Source of the DNA: Candidatus Woesearchaeota archaeon | GTDB taxonomy: Archaea > Nanobdellota > Nanobdellia > Woesearchaeales > JAUUYB01 | Direction of reading: 5' to 3' | Length of the DNA stretch: 23,331 nt | NCBI GenBank assembly: GCA_030590605.1 | Contig: JAUUYB010000002.1 | Coordinates: forward strand, 1 to 23,331 | Part shown: positions 22,748 to 23,331 of the stretch, in pieces | How the letters are laid out: the number at the start of each line of letters is the position of its first letter | How positions within the stretch are numbered: the first letter of the stretch is position 1 | Notes under the pieces: model-generated | Databases searched by the model: none | The model's input: the letters and a program-made list of their open reading frames with translations, nothing else | Told to the model about the DNA's origin: nothing | Program-made: the position numbers and the translations under genes

Positions 22748-22959
22748 ATTCCTCTTTTCGGAAGCCCACCTGGACAAGGATATTCCTCGACAGGAGCATA
22801 TATGAAAGATATTACAGATGCTATGAACATGATGACGAAAATGAGTGCGAAAGATGCACCATATGGCTTTGAGTATGTTGGGTAGATGTAAAGGATAGAT
22901 ATAAGGAATCCTAGCATACTCGTTATCATGAACGAGCTGTTTAATGGAGCGACTTTCAT
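22744..22959 (-). CDS. Small two-helix membrane protein
   Basis: From ATG 22959 this is a 71-residue protein with two membrane helices (about residues 10-30 and 37-54) and a short tail, YAPVEEYPCPGGLPKRGI. The family is unknown. The in-frame GTG at 22968 is less likely: GAGGTG (plus CACCTC, 22966-22971) is an ideal ribosome binding site six bases before ATG 22959 and would overlap the GTG. It starts one base after the trpS stop, so it is translated from the trpS mRNA. Its stop overlaps that of the convergent Lrp gene by four bases. Confidence 0.7.
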   Translation of the reverse strand: MKVAPLNSSFMITSMLGFLISILYIYPTYSKPYGASFALIFVIMFIASVISFIYAPVEEYPCPGGLPKRGI

Positions 22960-22960
22960 G

Positions 22961-23331
22961 TTATGCACCTCTTTTTATGAAAGCATCAATCTTTTTCCGT
23001 GCGGTTTCCCTCTTCTTTTGATGCTCTTCAAGGAATATGGAAAGTTTATCTATTAATATCTTTTTAAGTTCTCCGGTAAGCAACCTACCTGACACATATT
23101 CTTTCCGGATCTCCTCGATCCTTTCGTCATCAGGCTCAAAGAAACTCCAGAGATATTGGAAACTGACATCGATATCCGGATTCCCTCCTTTCTCCCTATG
23201 CTCTTCGATAGTCGACTGACCTCCAGAAAAAGCATATTTATTTATTTTCTTTGCTGCGATTTTAGGCGTATCAATAAGCGAGATATACGAATTAGGGTCT
23301 GATGAAGACATTTTCCCGCCAGATAGACCTG
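22961..23331 (-). CDS. trpS: Tryptophanyl-tRNA synthetase, C-terminal part (5' end outside window)
   Basis: The visible 122 codons begin [18 protein letters not shown]. This contains the KMSKS-type ATP-binding loop (KMSSS) of the archaeal/eukaryotic TrpS family, followed by [20 protein letters not shown], then [13 protein letters not shown] and a C-terminal helical region ([21 protein letters not shown]). These are class I synthetase features of this family. The Rossmann fold with its HIGH motif lies beyond the window edge. A small membrane-protein gene follows one base after the stop. Confidence 0.93.
   Translation of the reverse strand, partial: GLSGGKMSSSDPNSYISLIDTPKIAAKKINKYAFSGGQSTIEEHREKGGNPDIDVSFQYLWSFFEPDDERIEEIRKEYVSGRLLTGELKKILIDKLSIFLEEHQKKRETARKKIDAFIKRGA

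Overview
The window reads as a piece of an archaeal chromosome, probably from an anaerobic DPANN-type lineage (Woesearchaeota-like is my best guess, from gene content rather than any search). Evidence: archaeal-type PheS and PheT, ribosomal proteins L34e and L14e, the proteasome-activating nucleotidase PAN, archaeal DnaG, a HerA-type ATPase, TrmB and Lrp regulators, an archaeal/eukaryotic-type TrpS, A/T-rich TATA boxes 24-30 bases upstream of many start codons (leaderless mRNAs), and oligo-T tracts after genes. There is no tRNA, rRNA, CRISPR array, transposase or integrase that I can see.

Layout. 1-2636: the 3' part of an Rnf operon in the order D(partial)-G-E-A-B, with overlapping or abutting genes. 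2708-6770: a K+-dependent membrane pyrophosphatase with a Na+-type gate residue, then AMP-forming acetyl-CoA synthetase. Together these form a bioenergetic island: Rnf couples ferredoxin/NAD to an ion gradient, Acs makes or uses PPi, and the pyrophosphatase couples PPi to the same gradient. 6775-8613 (minus): a five-helix membrane protein with a very long coiled coil, and a small lipoprotein. 8902-12919: a TrmB-like regulator, pheS and pheT. 12952-13759 (minus): L34e and L14e, the latter with a long charged tail. 13916-15525: a Nudix hydrolase and PAN.

15526-18988 is the most unusual part. It holds two copies of a 125-base structured element (15567-15691 and 18791-18915) whose long stem is kept by compensatory substitutions, a candidate box C/D sRNA on the minus strand (15737-15815), an operon of a membrane protein and a winged-helix protein, an uncatalogued 50-codon gene (16888-17040) followed by strong hairpins, a candidate structured RNA of about 200 bases (17201-17403), and dnaG.

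18989-23331 holds a membrane-anchored SurA-like/thioredoxin fusion (minus), a HerA-type ATPase (plus), a two-gene minus operon with a stand-alone NrdD C-terminal-like zinc protein, an Lrp/AsnC regulator with a cysteine tail, a small two-helix membrane protein, and the 3' end of trpS, which runs off the window.

All calls come from reading the sequence by eye. No homology search or folding program was run.
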